DNA of 12,579 nucleotides from Negativicutes bacterium UBA1444 (GTDB lineage: Bacteria > Bacillota > Negativicutes > UBA1444), in the NCBI GenBank assembly GCA_002329525.1, contig DCTI01000072.1, forward strand, positions 12,118 through 24,696, written 5' to 3'. Shown here in pieces: positions 6,764 through 12,579 of the stretch. The notes below the pieces were generated by a model. It did no database searches. It worked only from the letters and a program-made list of their open reading frames with translations, and was not told where the DNA came from. How positions within the stretch are numbered: position 1 is the first letter of the stretch; the number at the start of each line of letters is the position of its first letter. Both the position numbers and the translations under genes were made by a program.

Positions 6764-7999
6764 ATGAGAGAACTGTGGCGACGGCTTGTGTTCCTGATCT
6801 GTGTATGCGGCGCCGTTTTGCTCGCTCTTGCCGCATCCCTCTCGCCGGTTGTGCTCGTCACGCCCGTCGATTTTGCGCGGGAACAGCAACGGGAAGGCTC
6901 TTACATGGGCTTCCGCATGCCGACGGAAGAGTCGAATAGGCAGCGGAATCTGACCCGCGAAGCGTATATCGCGGAAAAGACCAAAGGCCGACTGGTGGCG
7001 GGGAACGACCCGCAGTGGACGGAGCTGTTCGGCGCCGTCGCCGCCCTCGCCCAGGACAAGGCGCTTGCCGAACGCTGGCAATGGCGGCTGCCTGCGGATC
7101 AATATCCGGGGAAATTCCTGTTCTTCCGGCCCGATGAATCGCCGGTCAGCGCCCTGGCGTCCTATTTCGTCCGAAAATATGATAATGCGTATGTGGTTCG
7201 CGCGGAAGGAGACAAGCAACAGTATCTCAAGGCGGAATACCGTTTCTATACCGACGAGGACTTCCTGATCGGCAGCGGCTTCAACAGCCGACCCACTCCG
7301 CCGACGTCCCTGCTGTTCCCTTACCGACGGTACAGTCTGTGGTTGATTCTTTTCGGCTTGCTGGTTTATGCGTTCCTGCCGCGTCGGTCCGCGCCTCCCG
7401 GGGCGATCCGGTATCCCCGCTGGCGGCTGGTGCTGGGCGACATCGTGGCCCTTCTGATGAGCGTTCCCTTCTTTGCCTTGCCGTTTTTCATCACGGGGGG
7501 AACGGTGCAGGCGTTCACGCAGGGCTGGCCCCTGTTCTTCTTCTTTTGGCCAGTCTTTTTCCTGGGGCTTTGGTTGTGGTTCATCGCCGCCTGGTTCGCG
7601 AGTTTTACGCTCAGCATCGGGCAAGACCGGCTAAGCCTGTCGACGTACAAGGGGGCGGGCGAGTTCCTGTATCGGGATATGGCGTATTTTCAGCCCGTCG
7701 TCTTCAAGCCGCCGAAGTGGCTGATTGCGGCGTCCTGGCTCGGCGCCCTGGCGGGAAAAGGCTCGGCGCAGATCGGCGCGGCCGGCCGGGCCATGATCCT
7801 GAGCAGTTCGGCCTGGGGCAGCCTCGGCATCCGGATGCGGGACGGCTCGGATGTCTTCATCAACATCACCGACCAGATGGGCAACGACGCTCTCAAGGGC
7901 CTGGACACCATCCTTGGGAATCTGCGGGCCAATGGCGTGGAAGAAAAAGTCGAGGTCCGGGAGATCCGCAGCCTGGGTCTGGAGCCGATGCGAGGGTAG
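6764..7999 (+). CDS. multi-pass membrane protein of unknown function
   Basis: A 411-residue membrane protein that I cannot assign to a named family. Segment 1 (about residues 8-32) is followed by a soluble loop (33-187) rich in charged and aromatic residues, probably outside the cell. Then come segments at about 190-206, 226-246 and 255-284, and a cytoplasmic C-terminal region (285-411). This tail alternates strands, contains LSTYKGAGEFLYRDM and IRMRDGSDVFINI, and resembles a bacterial PH-like domain in style. The ATG at 6764 has no Shine-Dalgarno sequence. Its first bases form ATGA with the stop of the short frame from the upstream sensor remnant, so it may be translated by coupling to that relic. 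Alternatively the start could be a GTG a few codons in (6788), which also lacks a good site. No terminator is evident downstream. Confidence 0.72.
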   Translation: MRELWRRLVFLICVCGAVLLALAASLSPVVLVTPVDFAREQQREGSYMGFRMPTEESNRQRNLTREAYIAEKTKGRLVAGNDPQWTELFGAVAALAQDKALAERWQWRLPADQYPGKFLFFRPDESPVSALASYFVRKYDNAYVVRAEGDKQQYLKAEYRFYTDEDFLIGSGFNSRPTPPTSLLFPYRRYSLWLILFGLLVYAFLPRRSAPPGAIRYPRWRLVLGDIVALLMSVPFFALPFFITGGTVQAFTQGWPLFFFFWPVFFLGLWLWFIAAWFASFTLSIGQDRLSLSTYKGAGEFLYRDMAYFQPVVFKPPKWLIAASWLGALAGKGSAQIGAAGRAMILSSSAWGSLGIRMRDGSDVFINITDQMGNDALKGLDTILGNLRANGVEEKVEVREIRSLGLEPMRG

Positions 8000-8423
8000 C
8001 AGCGGGTCGGCGGTTGAACACCGGCAATCCGCAAGTGGGGTGATTCGATGAAGGGATCACAGAAAGAGAGGTTGTTCTCGATCGGCTTCTGCTGGTTCCG
8101 GAGCGAATGAAAAGGGACACAGAAGCTATTTTAGGTTCCGTAAACGCGGGGTCTTATTGTGGACTTGACGCGACCAGAATTTTTCCCAAAATCCAGATAA
8201 AGCGATGCATCTGTGACTGTGCAACGAGATACGGATATTTACCGCACCATTTGTTTTGATATAAAGGTAGCAGGAAATTGGAAACACGAGGCAGAAGATT
8301 TATACGTTTATATCACTGGTGCCGTGCAAGAAAGCAGGAATGCTGGCGTTTGTCAACTTTTGAACAGATATTGTGCAAGTCGGTCATGTAAGAATCAGAC
8401 AATATTAGATTTGGGGTGGATTT
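8000..8423. other. intergenic region with composition shift
   Basis: No gene can be supported. The first 100 bases resemble the GC-rich neighbours; from about 8120 the sequence becomes visibly AT-richer and stays so through the next two genes, suggesting a junction of acquired DNA. Two near-identical short copies, AAGGGATCACAGAA (8051-8064) and AAGGGACACAGAA (8112-8124), lie near the shift. TATAAA at 8260-8265 with TTTACC at 8238-8243 (spacing 16) is a weak promoter candidate for the ATPase module. A 76-codon frame at 8213-8443 overlaps the ATPase start and shows no family features. Confidence 0.4.
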
Positions 8424-9611
8424 ATGCAGATCGAATCGATTGAGATCAAAAATTACCGAGTTTTTCATAATACAAAGATGAAAAATCTGCCCCGGATGGT
8501 GGTTCTGATAGGCGCCAACGGCACGGGAAAATCGACGTTGTTTGATGTGTTCGCCTTTCTCAAGGATGCTTTGTTGATGAATGTGGGAAAAGCTGTGGCG
8601 AAACGTGGCGGATGGAACGAGCTGACCAGCCGGGGGTTTGCAGAGGAACCCATCGAATTGACTCTGCAGTTCCGTCTCGAGATAACAGGGCATGAACGAT
8701 TGGTTTCGTACTTGTTAAGAATCGAATTGAATGAAAAGGGTCAACCTGTAGTTGCTCGGGAGATTTTGCGGTATAAACGCAGCAGCTATGGGGCACCTTT
8801 TCATTTCCTCGATTTTTCTTTTGGCAGGGGATACGCGATTACAAATGAAGAGGATTTTTCGAAAGCTGATAAAGAACTGAATCGGGAGGAACAGGCACTC
8901 GACTCGCAGGACATTTTAGCGATCAAAGGGCTTGGACAGTTTGAACGTTTCAAAGCAGCCCGTGCATTTCGTTCAATGGTAGAGAACTGGCATATTTCTG
9001 ATTTTCATATCAGTGATGCGCGCCCCAGCGTCGAGGACGGTTATGCCGAACATCTATCGGCTCGTGGCGACAATATGGCTCAGGTTGCTCAATATTTATA
9101 TAATTATCATCCTGAAAAATTCAATCAAGTATTGACAACGATGGAACGACGCGTTCCCGGCGTCAATCGAGTGGAAGCCAAACCTTTAGAAGATGGAAGA
9201 TTGGCTTTGCGATTTGGCGACCGCAATTTTAAAGACCCGTTTATTGCTCGATTCGTTTCTGATGGGACTATTAAGATGTTTGCCTATCTTTTGCTATTAT
9301 ATGATCCGAAACCATTCCCGATTCTGGCGATTGAAGAACCGGAAAATCAACTCTATCCTGAATTTTTGCAGGAACTGGCTGAAGAGTTTCGCGGTTATGC
9401 TACACGCGGCGGACAGGTTTTTGTGTCGACCCATTCTCCGGATTTCCTTAATGCCTTAAAGCTTGAAGAAATCTATTGTTTGCGAAAAAATTTGGGCTTT
9501 ACAACGATAGTTCGCGCCAGCGAAGACTCGACGCTGCAGAGTTTAATTGCAGCAGGCGATTTGCCGGGCTATCTGTGGAAGCAAAATTTGTTTGAAGGTT
9601 TGATGAAATGA
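8424..9611 (+). CDS. SMC/OLD-like AAA family ATPase of a two-gene module
   Basis: A 395-residue ABC/SMC-type ATPase of the AAA_21/AAA_15 group. It opens with the usual IESIEIKNYRVF strand and a Walker A GANGTGKST (residues 30-38). A helical middle (about 40-270) replaces the long coiled coil of SMC proteins. The signature-like SDGT is at 279-282, Walker B ILAIEEPE at 300-307 (catalytic Glu304/Glu305) and the switch histidine in STHSPDF at 337. All nucleotide-handling motifs are intact. There is no TOPRIM domain in this chain; the role seems to fall to the overlapping next gene. Similar splits occur in PARIS (AriA/AriB), AbiL/RloAB and Gabija-like systems, where the ATPase senses phage and licenses a nuclease. 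GGGGTGG precedes the ATG. Base composition is richer in A+T than the flanking genes. Confidence 0.9.
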   Translation: MQIESIEIKNYRVFHNTKMKNLPRMVVLIGANGTGKSTLFDVFAFLKDALLMNVGKAVAKRGGWNELTSRGFAEEPIELTLQFRLEITGHERLVSYLLRIELNEKGQPVVAREILRYKRSSYGAPFHFLDFSFGRGYAITNEEDFSKADKELNREEQALDSQDILAIKGLGQFERFKAARAFRSMVENWHISDFHISDARPSVEDGYAEHLSARGDNMAQVAQYLYNYHPEKFNQVLTTMERRVPGVNRVEAKPLEDGRLALRFGDRNFKDPFIARFVSDGTIKMFAYLLLLYDPKPFPILAIEEPENQLYPEFLQELAEEFRGYATRGGQVFVSTHSPDFLNALKLEEIYCLRKNLGFTTIVRASEDSTLQSLIAAGDLPGYLWKQNLFEGLMK

Positions 9612-10192
9612 ATGGGAGAATCGTTTTATTATTGGAAGAACCCTCGATGAAAGAATTGTTGGATGGATTGCTTCCGAGATTGTTTCCTGGACTAACCTTT
9701 CAATGTGTACCCCACGAAGGAAAATCTGCGCTAGATAAAAGTCTTCCCCGTAAATTGCGAGCCTGGCGTGAACCGGGCGTAAGATTTGTGGTGGTGCGCG
9801 ACAATGACAACGCGTGCTGTACAGCTGTAAAAGAGGAACTTGCGCAAAAATGTCAAGATTCTGGGCGAGGGGATACCTTGGTACGTTTGGTGTGTCAAGA
9901 GCTGGAGAGTTGGTATATCGGCGATTTAGCTGCGATTGCCGCAGCTTACCCGGAAAGTTGCTTCGATACTCCGGCAAATCATCATCGTTACATGAATCCT
10001 GACAAATGGCATAAGCCTTCGGTAGAGTTGGAGAGAAGTATACCGGATTTTCAAAAGCTTGAAGGGGCAAGACGTATGGCTAAGCACTTATCAGCCCATT
10101 CAAACTTGTCGCATAGTTACAATGTCTTTCTATCGGGTTTACTTCGTGTGGCAATAGAAATGGGGTACGAAGCGGAAGCAGCTCATGCTTAA
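9608..10192 (+). CDS. DUF4276 family TOPRIM-like protein, partner of the ATPase
   Basis: A 194-residue protein that I recognise as DUF4276 from its ordered blocks: LLLEEPSMKELLDGLLPRL at the start, PHEGKSALDKSLPRKLRAW, RFVVVRDNDNA, LVRLVCQELESWYIGDL, and DKWHKPSVELE near residue 135. The arrangement Glu10/Glu11 followed by Asp65-x-Asp67 after a hydrophobic strand is the TOPRIM pattern (Glu, then DxD, holding Mg). A nuclease or nucleotidyl role is therefore likely, though not shown for this family. The ATG overlaps the ATPase stop as ATGA, so the two proteins should be made together, and the pair should act as ATPase sensor and effector. The C-terminal half, including GARRMAKHLS and a SHSYNVFLSGL helix, is family-typical. 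No further gene of the module follows; about 126 bases separate it from the sensor gene. Confidence 0.87.
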   Translation: MNGRIVLLLEEPSMKELLDGLLPRLFPGLTFQCVPHEGKSALDKSLPRKLRAWREPGVRFVVVRDNDNACCTAVKEELAQKCQDSGRGDTLVRLVCQELESWYIGDLAAIAAAYPESCFDTPANHHRYMNPDKWHKPSVELERSIPDFQKLEGARRMAKHLSAHSNLSHSYNVFLSGLLRVAIEMGYEAEAAHA

Positions 10193-10318
10193 ACTGAGAC
10201 GTGAAATTATTGTGTTGCATACTAATTTCTTGTAACTGACACTCTTCTTTCAGCAAGCCTTCATAACGGAGAAGAACTACTGTTGCCCTTATGGAAATGT
10301 AAGGAGGGTTCGTTGACG

Positions 10319-11158
10319 ATGGATTCCAATCATTTGCTCGAGTGTTTCTGTCAGGTTGCCGAGTACATTCCCCGCCTGGTCAGCGGCAAAGTCGGCATGG
10401 TGGTCTGCGACCGGGAAAAGTTGCTGGCGTCGAACTGCATTCCCGAACTGGCGGCGCAGGCGCGGCCGGGCGACCCGGTCAAGCCGGGGTCCGGACTGCA
10501 TAAAGCCATGGAAACCGGCCAGCGGATCGTGACGGAAGTGCCGAAGGAATTGTACGGGTTCCCCTATGTCGCCATCAGCCTGCCGATTGTGGGCGAGCAG
10601 GGCGAAGTGCTGGGAGCGGTGGTCATCCACGAGTCGCTGGAGCGCCGGGATATCCTTCAGCATACTGCGCAAGGCTTGGCGACTTCGGCGACCGCGCTGG
10701 CGGACTCTCTGCAATCGATCACGGGGCAGGCCGAGGAACTGAGCGGCCAGGCCCGCTCGCTGACGGCCCTGTCGCAGCAGGCGGAAACGGAAATGAAAGA
10801 AACCGATGCCGTCCTGTCCTTTATTAAAAAAGTCGCCGGCCAGACCAATCTGCTGGGCCTGAATGCCTCCATCGAGGCGGCCCGGGTGGGGGCGGAGGGC
10901 CGGGGATTCGCCGTGGTGGCCGAAGAGGTGCGGAAGCTGGCCGAGAACAGCGCGACGTCGACGGTGCAGATCGCGGATATCCTGAAACGGATGAAGGAGT
11001 CCCTCAATAATCTTTCGGCCGCCTCCGGCCAGATCGAAGGCGTGATCGACGACCAGGCGGTGGTGATCGAGTCCATCTCCAACCAAAGCCGGGAACTGAT
11101 GGAGCTGTCGCGGGAATTGAAAACCCTGGCCGAGACGCTGTACTCGCTGCAGAAATAG
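10319..11158 (+). CDS. cytoplasmic methyl-accepting chemotaxis-type sensor
   Basis: A 279-residue soluble protein. Residues 1-115 form a sensory domain with a PAS/GAF-like look (VPKELYGFPYVAISLPI, then GEVLGAVVIHES). The rest is a short methyl-accepting signalling hairpin whose tip, GQTNLLGLNASIEAAR and GRGFAVVAEEVRKLAE, is the conserved CheA/CheW-contacting region. There are no membrane segments, so it should sense an internal signal. Four cysteines crowd the N-terminus (Cys9, Cys11, Cys30, Cys40), which could bind a metal or report redox state. ATG 10319 is preferred to TTG 10313 because the deleted paralogue at 6654 keeps an ATG at the same alignment position; AAGGAGGG at 10301-10308 serves it with a longish spacing. 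The gene runs 56 bp ahead of an ECF sigma gene on the same strand. Confidence 0.9.
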   Translation: MDSNHLLECFCQVAEYIPRLVSGKVGMVVCDREKLLASNCIPELAAQARPGDPVKPGSGLHKAMETGQRIVTEVPKELYGFPYVAISLPIVGEQGEVLGAVVIHESLERRDILQHTAQGLATSATALADSLQSITGQAEELSGQARSLTALSQQAETEMKETDAVLSFIKKVAGQTNLLGLNASIEAARVGAEGRGFAVVAEEVRKLAENSATSTVQIADILKRMKESLNNLSAASGQIEGVIDDQAVVIESISNQSRELMELSRELKTLAETLYSLQK

Positions 11159-11179
11159 GCGAAGGGAGTCATCATTACC

Positions 11180-11191
11180 ATTGCCGGCAAT
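11180..11191. repeat. 12-bp perfect palindrome upstream of the sigma factor gene
   Basis: ATTGCCGGCAAT is fully symmetric and lies between the sensor gene and the sigma factor gene, 23 bases before the latter's ATG. It may be an operator or a small hairpin, but it is short enough to arise by chance in GC-rich sequence. Confidence 0.35.
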
Positions 11192-11214
11192 CGAACTGGA
11201 GGAAGGGAAGCGCA

Positions 11215-11814
11215 ATGCAGAGCGGGATAGCCGAATTTGACCGGATTTATGCCGAACACCATATCCGGATTCTGCGGTACCTGACGCGAATGGTCGGCGT
11301 CCAGGATGCGGAGGATTTGGCCCAGGAAGTGTTCATCCGGGCCGCCAAGGCCTATGAGGACTTTCGTCACGAGGCCAAAATCGAAACCTGGCTGTATCGG
11401 ATTGCGACTCATGTCGCGGTGGATCGCCTGCGCGGAACCGCTTCGCGGCGGGAAACCCTGCTGGGGCAGGAGCTTGACGAGGTCGCGGCGGATGGCCGGG
11501 AGACTGTTTCCTCTTTGGAAGAAAAGACCTTGCGCCGGGCGGCGAACGAGTGTATTCGCAATGTCATTTATGGGTTGCCGGAGAACTATCGAACCCCGTT
11601 GATCCTGAGCGAACTGGAGGGTTTCACAAACCGCGAGATTGCCGAAATTATGGATGTAAGCCTGGATACGGTGAAAATCCGGCTGCATCGCGCCAAGGAA
11701 CAGCTGAAGCAGGCCTTGTTGGACGCCTGCCAGTTTTCCCGGGACGAACGAAATGAATTGACCTGCGATCCCCTGAACAGCGGCGAAGACCCAGACAGGG
11801 CGAACCGCGGCTAA
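11215..11814 (+). CDS. ECF-type RNA polymerase sigma factor
   Basis: A 199-residue extracytoplasmic-function sigma factor. Region 2 is at about residues 8-75 (FDRIYAEHHIRILRYL, then DAEDLAQEVFIRAAKAYEDF and ETWLYRIATHVAVD). Region 4 is at about 115-168 (GLPENYRTPLILSELEGFTNREIAEIMDVS, then TVKIRLHRAKEQL), with the -35-reading helix intact. After region 4 comes a tail with Cys172-x11-Cys184 around FSRDERNELT, a conserved cysteine motif I associate with a subset of ECF factors and a candidate metal or redox switch. No anti-sigma gene lies on either side in the window: the upstream gene is the methyl-accepting protein and a terminator follows. GGAGG at 11198-11202, within a purine-rich stretch, supports the ATG. 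It may be co-transcribed with the sensor gene. Confidence 0.93.
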   Translation: MQSGIAEFDRIYAEHHIRILRYLTRMVGVQDAEDLAQEVFIRAAKAYEDFRHEAKIETWLYRIATHVAVDRLRGTASRRETLLGQELDEVAADGRETVSSLEEKTLRRAANECIRNVIYGLPENYRTPLILSELEGFTNREIAEIMDVSLDTVKIRLHRAKEQLKQALLDACQFSRDERNELTCDPLNSGEDPDRANRG

Positions 11815-11854
11815 CCCCAAACCGGCATATACTTGGAGAAGCATAAGGTTGTTG

Positions 11855-11893
11855 AAACGTTGCAGCGAAACTTGCCGCAACGTTTTTATTTTT
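11855..11893 (+). terminator. intrinsic terminator after the sigma factor gene
   Basis: A 9-bp perfect stem (AAACGTTGC at 11855-11863 with its complement at 11877-11885), which two inner G-C pairs can extend, is followed by a T-rich run broken by one A (to 11893). It ends the sensor-sigma transcription unit and separates it from the CxxC/DGC pair. Confidence 0.8.
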
Positions 11894-11958
11894 TCGGGAC
11901 CGTGTATCTTTTTGGTTGCCAAACTCGTCTATATATACAGAGAACGGAGGTGAATGAA

Positions 11959-12228
11959 ATGAGTTTGGATCAGCGCGTAACATCGTTGATATCGATCGGG
12001 GTGTCGGTCGGCGTGAACTGCCAGCCTTGCCTGCAGTATTGCGTGGCGCAGGCGAAAGCGTTGGGCATTACTGAGCAGGAGATCGAGGCGGCCGTCAATG
12101 TTGGGAAAATCGTGCGCAAAGGCGCGGCGCAGCGCATGGACAAATATGTTGAAGAATTGTCCGGAAGAACTTCGTCGGCCGCTGCCCGCGAAGAAACAGG
12201 CTGCGGTTGCGGCTGCGGCGGAATTTGA
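11959..12228 (+). CDS. AhpD/CMD-like CxxC protein with Cys-Gly tail
   Basis: An 89-residue protein of the carboxymuconolactone decarboxylase/AhpD-like type: a helical core with VNCQPCLQYC (Cys21-x2-Cys24) and a following KALGITEQEIEAAVNVGKIV region. In AhpD relatives the motif is CxxCxxxH, in which the cysteines form a redox disulfide and the His helps. Here the His position is Cys28. The protein ends in Gly-Cys repeats (Cys82, Cys84, Cys86), which could bind a metal or act as a resolving thiol. The likely role is disulfide or peroxide chemistry, or metal handling; the exact reaction is unknown. GGAGGTGA at 11946-11953 supports the ATG at 11959. An in-frame upstream extension from 11833 runs through the terminator and is rejected. 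The AT-rich stretch at 11930-11939 may hold a -10, without a clear -35. The DGC protein gene follows after 16 bases. Confidence 0.85.
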   Translation: MSLDQRVTSLISIGVSVGVNCQPCLQYCVAQAKALGITEQEIEAAVNVGKIVRKGAAQRMDKYVEELSGRTSSAAAREETGCGCGCGGI

Positions 12229-12244
12229 GAGGAGAGAAGCAATC

Positions 12245-12579
12245 ATGGATACTGAACATTCGGCGGGAGTGCCGTTGTTGTTTGCTTGCGCCGGTGGTTC
12301 CAGCGTCGGTCAGATCGCGAATGACGCTTGCCGGGAACTGGCGCGGGACGGGGTCGGAAAATTGTATTGCCTAGCGGGGATTGGCGGGCATGTCGGCGGA
12401 ATCGTCGAAACCGCCAAAGCCAATGCCGGAGTGGTCGCGGTCGACGGCTGCGGGGTCCGCTGCGCTCTGAAATCCTTGGAGGCGGCGGGAGTGAAGGCTT
12501 CGCACCATATCGTCCTGACCGACTTCGGGGTGGAAAAGAACGCAAATCTGTTTCCGGCGGCAGCCGATATTCAATCGGG
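12245..12579 (+). CDS. DGC-domain putative zinc-binding protein, 3' end cut
   Basis: The first 111 residues of a protein of the DGC family (annotated elsewhere as putative zinc-binding). The name-giving block is visible as DGCGVRCALKSLEAAG at residues 67-82 (Cys69 and Cys73). An earlier cysteine in the ACAGGSSVGQ loop (Cys15) and a Gly-rich stretch AGIGGHVGG (about 44-52) are also typical. The cysteines are the presumed metal ligands, but the family has no settled function. The gene follows the CxxC protein after 16 bases, with a purine-rich GAGAGGAGAG site, so the two are surely one operon. Both being small cysteine-rich proteins points to a joint redox or metal task. The frame is open at the window end, so the last residues are missing. 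Confidence 0.87.
   Translation, partial: MDTEHSAGVPLLFACAGGSSVGQIANDACRELARDGVGKLYCLAGIGGHVGGIVETAKANAGVVAVDGCGVRCALKSLEAAGVKASHHIVLTDFGVEKNANLFPAAADIQS

Noticed and set aside
6437..7624. 395-codon minus-strand frame over the membrane-protein gene and the gap before it
   Set aside because: The translation is low-complexity Arg/Pro/Gln-rich with no family features, whereas the plus strand has credible membrane segments.
8213..8443. 76-codon frame just before the ATPase gene, considered as a third module member
   Set aside because: It has no ribosome site, no recognisable domain and overlaps the ATPase start; it might be revisited if relatives conserve it.
10283..10318. TTG at 10283 or 10313 as the start of the sensor protein
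   Set aside because: The paralogue remnant conserves the ATG position and not these codons, and TTG 10283 lies upstream of the ribosome site.
10657..11922. Long open frame of 421 codons on the minus strand over the sensor and sigma genes
   Set aside because: It is antisense to two genes with clear family motifs, spans the gap and the terminator, and its translation shows no recognisable domain; long antisense frames are common in GC-rich coding DNA.
1..12579. CRISPR arrays, tRNA or rRNA genes, complete insertion sequences and known riboswitch cores
   Set aside because: I looked by eye for regularly spaced repeats, cloverleaf ends, transposase motifs and common aptamer blocks and saw none; the only strong hairpins are terminators.

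Overview
The window reads as a chromosomal segment of an anaerobic, GC-rich, Firmicutes-type bacterium. The signs are strong GGAGG-type ribosome binding sites, compact operons closed by intrinsic terminators, a siroheme sulfite/nitrite reductase fused to a DUF1858 disulfide domain, a SpoIIE-type phosphatase, an ECF sigma factor and a cytoplasmic chemotaxis-type sensor. The Negativicutes (Sporomusa-like) are a plausible home, but that is inference from gene content only.

Layout. (1) 1-2468, plus strand: the 3' end of a SpoIIE/PP2C phosphatase, a small EamA-type membrane protein, an exported protein of unknown function and a Crp/Fnr regulator, closed by a terminator at 2485-2520. (2) 2527-4238: a perfect CRP-type palindrome placed about 41.5 bp upstream of a predicted start site, then a two-gene operon (siroheme reductase-DUF1858 fusion and an unknown helical protein) and a strong terminator. 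The regulator next door carries the CRP-type R-E-x3-R recognition residues that fit this site, so regions 1 and 2 look like one regulatory unit. (3) 4365-5425: a cyclophilin-like protein overlapping a degenerate GGDEF protein that has lost catalytic residues but kept the RxxD I-site. A long hairpin separates it from a convergent FAH-family gene (5503-6411, minus strand). (4) 6425-8423: a 339-bp gap holding an internally deleted remnant of a chemotaxis-sensor gene, then an unknown multi-pass membrane protein, then a 424-bp gap. (5) 8424-10192: an AT-richer, probably acquired two-gene module, an SMC/OLD-like AAA ATPase overlapping by 4 bp a DUF4276 TOPRIM-like protein. It resembles two-component ATPase-nuclease phage defence systems and is the best candidate here for an undescribed system. 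(6) 10319-11893: an intact cytoplasmic methyl-accepting protein, the paralogue of the remnant in region 4, followed by an ECF sigma factor with a C-terminal cysteine motif and no adjacent anti-sigma gene. (7) 11959-12579: an AhpD/CMD-like CxxC protein with a Cys-Gly tail, and a DGC-domain putative zinc-binding protein cut by the window edge.

The remnant at 6636-6747 and the intact gene at 10301-11158 share the same orientation and bracket the membrane protein and the ATPase module. This suggests that the segment grew by duplication, deletion and insertion inside a chemotaxis-sensor locus.
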